Assembly (NCBI GenBank): GCA_044376615.1
Contig: JBILKO010000121.1
Coordinates: 1-7,255, forward strand
Direction of reading: 5' to 3'
From: CAISGS01 sp044376615
GTDB taxonomy: Bacteria > Pseudomonadota > Alphaproteobacteria > Caulobacterales > Caulobacteraceae
DNA length: 7,255 nucleotides
In this document: one piece after another, positions 6,341 to 7,255 of the stretch
Layout: each line of letters begins with the position of its first letter
Numbering within the stretch: position 1 is the first letter of the stretch
Notes under the pieces: generated by a model
The model's input: the letters and a program-made list of their open reading frames with translations, nothing else
The model's database searches: none
Told to the model about the DNA's origin: nothing
Program-made: the position numbers and the translations under genes

Positions 6341-7255
6341 GCGCCGGACAGATAGGCGTTACGCTCAGACGCAGGCTTGGGTTTTGGTTTGGGCCTTGGT
6401 TTGGGTTTTGGCTTAGCGGGCGGTGCCATCTTGGCCAGATCGGCCTTGCTCAGGGCTGGCGTATAGCCTTGAGCTATGATCAGGCCCTCCATAGCAAGCG
6501 CGGTGGCATCGGGACCAAGGCCAACCAGGCCAAGGCTGCGTACAATCCGCACGCGCTCATTCAGCCTTGGGCCCTGGCTGCCTGAGGTATTGAGAATGGC
6601 AAGAGCCGACAAAATGGTTTCCGCCTTAAGCTGTTGGTCGGCGGCTAGGTCTAACGCAAACAGGCGCGCGGCTGAGGTATCGAGCTTGCCGGTATCGAGG
6701 CGCGCCAATTGGGTGCGCACCGCAGGCGGGACTTGTGCTGTCAAGGCAGCAGTGAGCAGGACGGCGCTTTGGCGGCGAGACAGGGTGCCTTGTCCCGGCA
6801 TCATCCGGGTTGACCGGCTCAGGCGCTCCAGGACCGCGTCCCGGTCTGCGTCGGTTGGCCCCTTGGCGAGGGTCAATAGGGCATCGAGCACTAGGACTTC
6901 GTCGGTTGCCATACCTGCGGGCAGGCTTTGTCGAAGGGCAAGGCCGGTCTCAACATCCCCTGTAACGACTGCCGCCGTGGCCAGTAGCACGGGTGCGGTC
7001 ACTGGCGCATTGGCCTTGGCAAGTTCGGCAATCAGGGGCGCAGTTAGGCGAGCCATGGCCATGAAATCGGCCAGGCTGTCGCCGCGTTTCAGCAGGTTTG
7101 TGACAATCTGGTCGCGCTGACCCCAATCATTGGTGTCGCGGCCAATGGCTAAAAGCCGCGCTTCAGCCGCCGCGCCCTGAAGCTTAAGCAGGCCGGACAG
7201 GTCAAGGGGCACCGGCACAGCAAGACCGGCATTTTTGTTCAAGCCAGACGGCATG
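6337..7255 (-). CDS. uncharacterised helical protein with lysine-proline tail, partial
   Basis: I do not recognise this gene. About 305 residues are visible up to the window edge. The first Met (7254) is only one base from the edge and the following LNKNAGLAVPVPLDLSGLL reads like mid-protein, so the true start is probably outside. The body is rich in Ala and Leu and is predicted to be mostly helical, with stretches such as APLIAELAKANAPV and TEVLVLDALL-like helices that could be a solenoid or TPR-like repeat fold; no diagnostic motif is seen. The C-terminus has a basic Lys/Pro tail (residues 281-294), then ASERNAYLSGA. No signal peptide or membrane segment is seen in the visible part. The stop overlaps the xerD start by ATGA, so the two are likely co-transcribed and translationally coupled. 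A link to XerD function or to the cell envelope is not shown. Confidence 0.7.
   Translation of the reverse strand, partial: MPSGLNKNAGLAVPVPLDLSGLLKLQGAAAEARLLAIGRDTNDWGQRDQIVTNLLKRGDSLADFMAMARLTAPLIAELAKANAPVTAPVLLATAAVVTGDVETGLALRQSLPAGMATDEVLVLDALLTLAKGPTDADRDAVLERLSRSTRMMPGQGTLSRRQSAVLLTAALTAQVPPAVRTQLARLDTGKLDTSAARLFALDLAADQQLKAETILSALAILNTSGSQGPRLNERVRIVRSLGLVGLGPDATALAMEGLIIAQGYTPALSKADLAKMAPPAKPKPKPRPKPKPKPASERNAYLSGA
6373..6414 (-). repeat. (Lys-Pro)7 coding tandem repeat
   Basis: Fourteen codons encode KPKPKPRPKPKPKP, with one Lys replaced by Arg. On the plus strand the DNA reads as near-repeats of GGTTTG/GGTTTT hexamers, so the tract could vary in length by slippage. KP-rich tracts form stiff, positively charged, extended arms; in envelope proteins they may span the periplasm or touch peptidoglycan or nucleic acid. 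Which applies here is not evident. Confidence 0.75.

Noticed and set aside
6343..6351. Recurring GCCGGACAG words before xerD and near 7192
   Set aside because: Short GC-rich words recur by chance; positions are within coding sequence and show no spacing pattern.
6476..7120. Plus-strand open frame of 214 codons opposite the KP-tailed gene
   Set aside because: Arg/Ser-rich shadow composition. The minus-strand frame is favoured by its ATGA junction with xerD and its orderly helical composition.

Overview
The window is a GC-rich stretch (about 60% or more by eye) in which every credible gene lies on the minus strand, so the genes read from right to left. A XerD-type recombinase next to accA, an aerobic-type cobaltochelatase subunit CobT, and an esterase-like/phytase-domain lipoprotein after cobT all point to an alphaproteobacterium. 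The GC-rich hairpin repeats at the left end resemble dispersed repeats I associate with Caulobacterales and related orders; that finer placement rests on memory and is tentative.

Layout in the direction of transcription: (1) 7255-6337, the C-terminal part of an unrecognised helical protein with a lysine-proline tail, cut by the window edge; (2) 6340-5408, tyrosine recombinase XerD, overlapping gene 1 by an ATGA junction; (3) 5330-4281, a malyl-CoA lyase-like enzyme of the HpcH/HpaI/citrate lyase beta family, 77 nt after xerD and with its own Shine-Dalgarno; (4) 4194-3232, accA, after an 86-nt gap with a candidate promoter; (5) 3190-1244, cobT, 41 nt after accA; (6) 1244-276, the phytase-like lipoprotein, joined to cobT by a TAATG junction; (7) 275-1, non-coding, with two different REPIN-like inverted-repeat elements side by side.

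The genes do not form one pathway. The window joins chromosome dimer resolution (XerD), acyl-CoA carbon metabolism (lyase), fatty-acid synthesis (AccA) and cobalt/cobalamin chemistry (CobT), probably as two or three short transcription units. Two pairs look translationally coupled: gene 1 with xerD, and cobT with the lipoprotein gene. All genes appear intact, with catalytic residues present wherever the family is known.

I see no phage, insertion sequence, CRISPR array, defence system, tRNA or rRNA. This is mostly an ordinary core-genome region. The points most worth a second look are the paired palindromic repeats at the left end, the cobT-lipoprotein coupling, the absence of cobS from this neighbourhood, and the unknown protein coupled to xerD.
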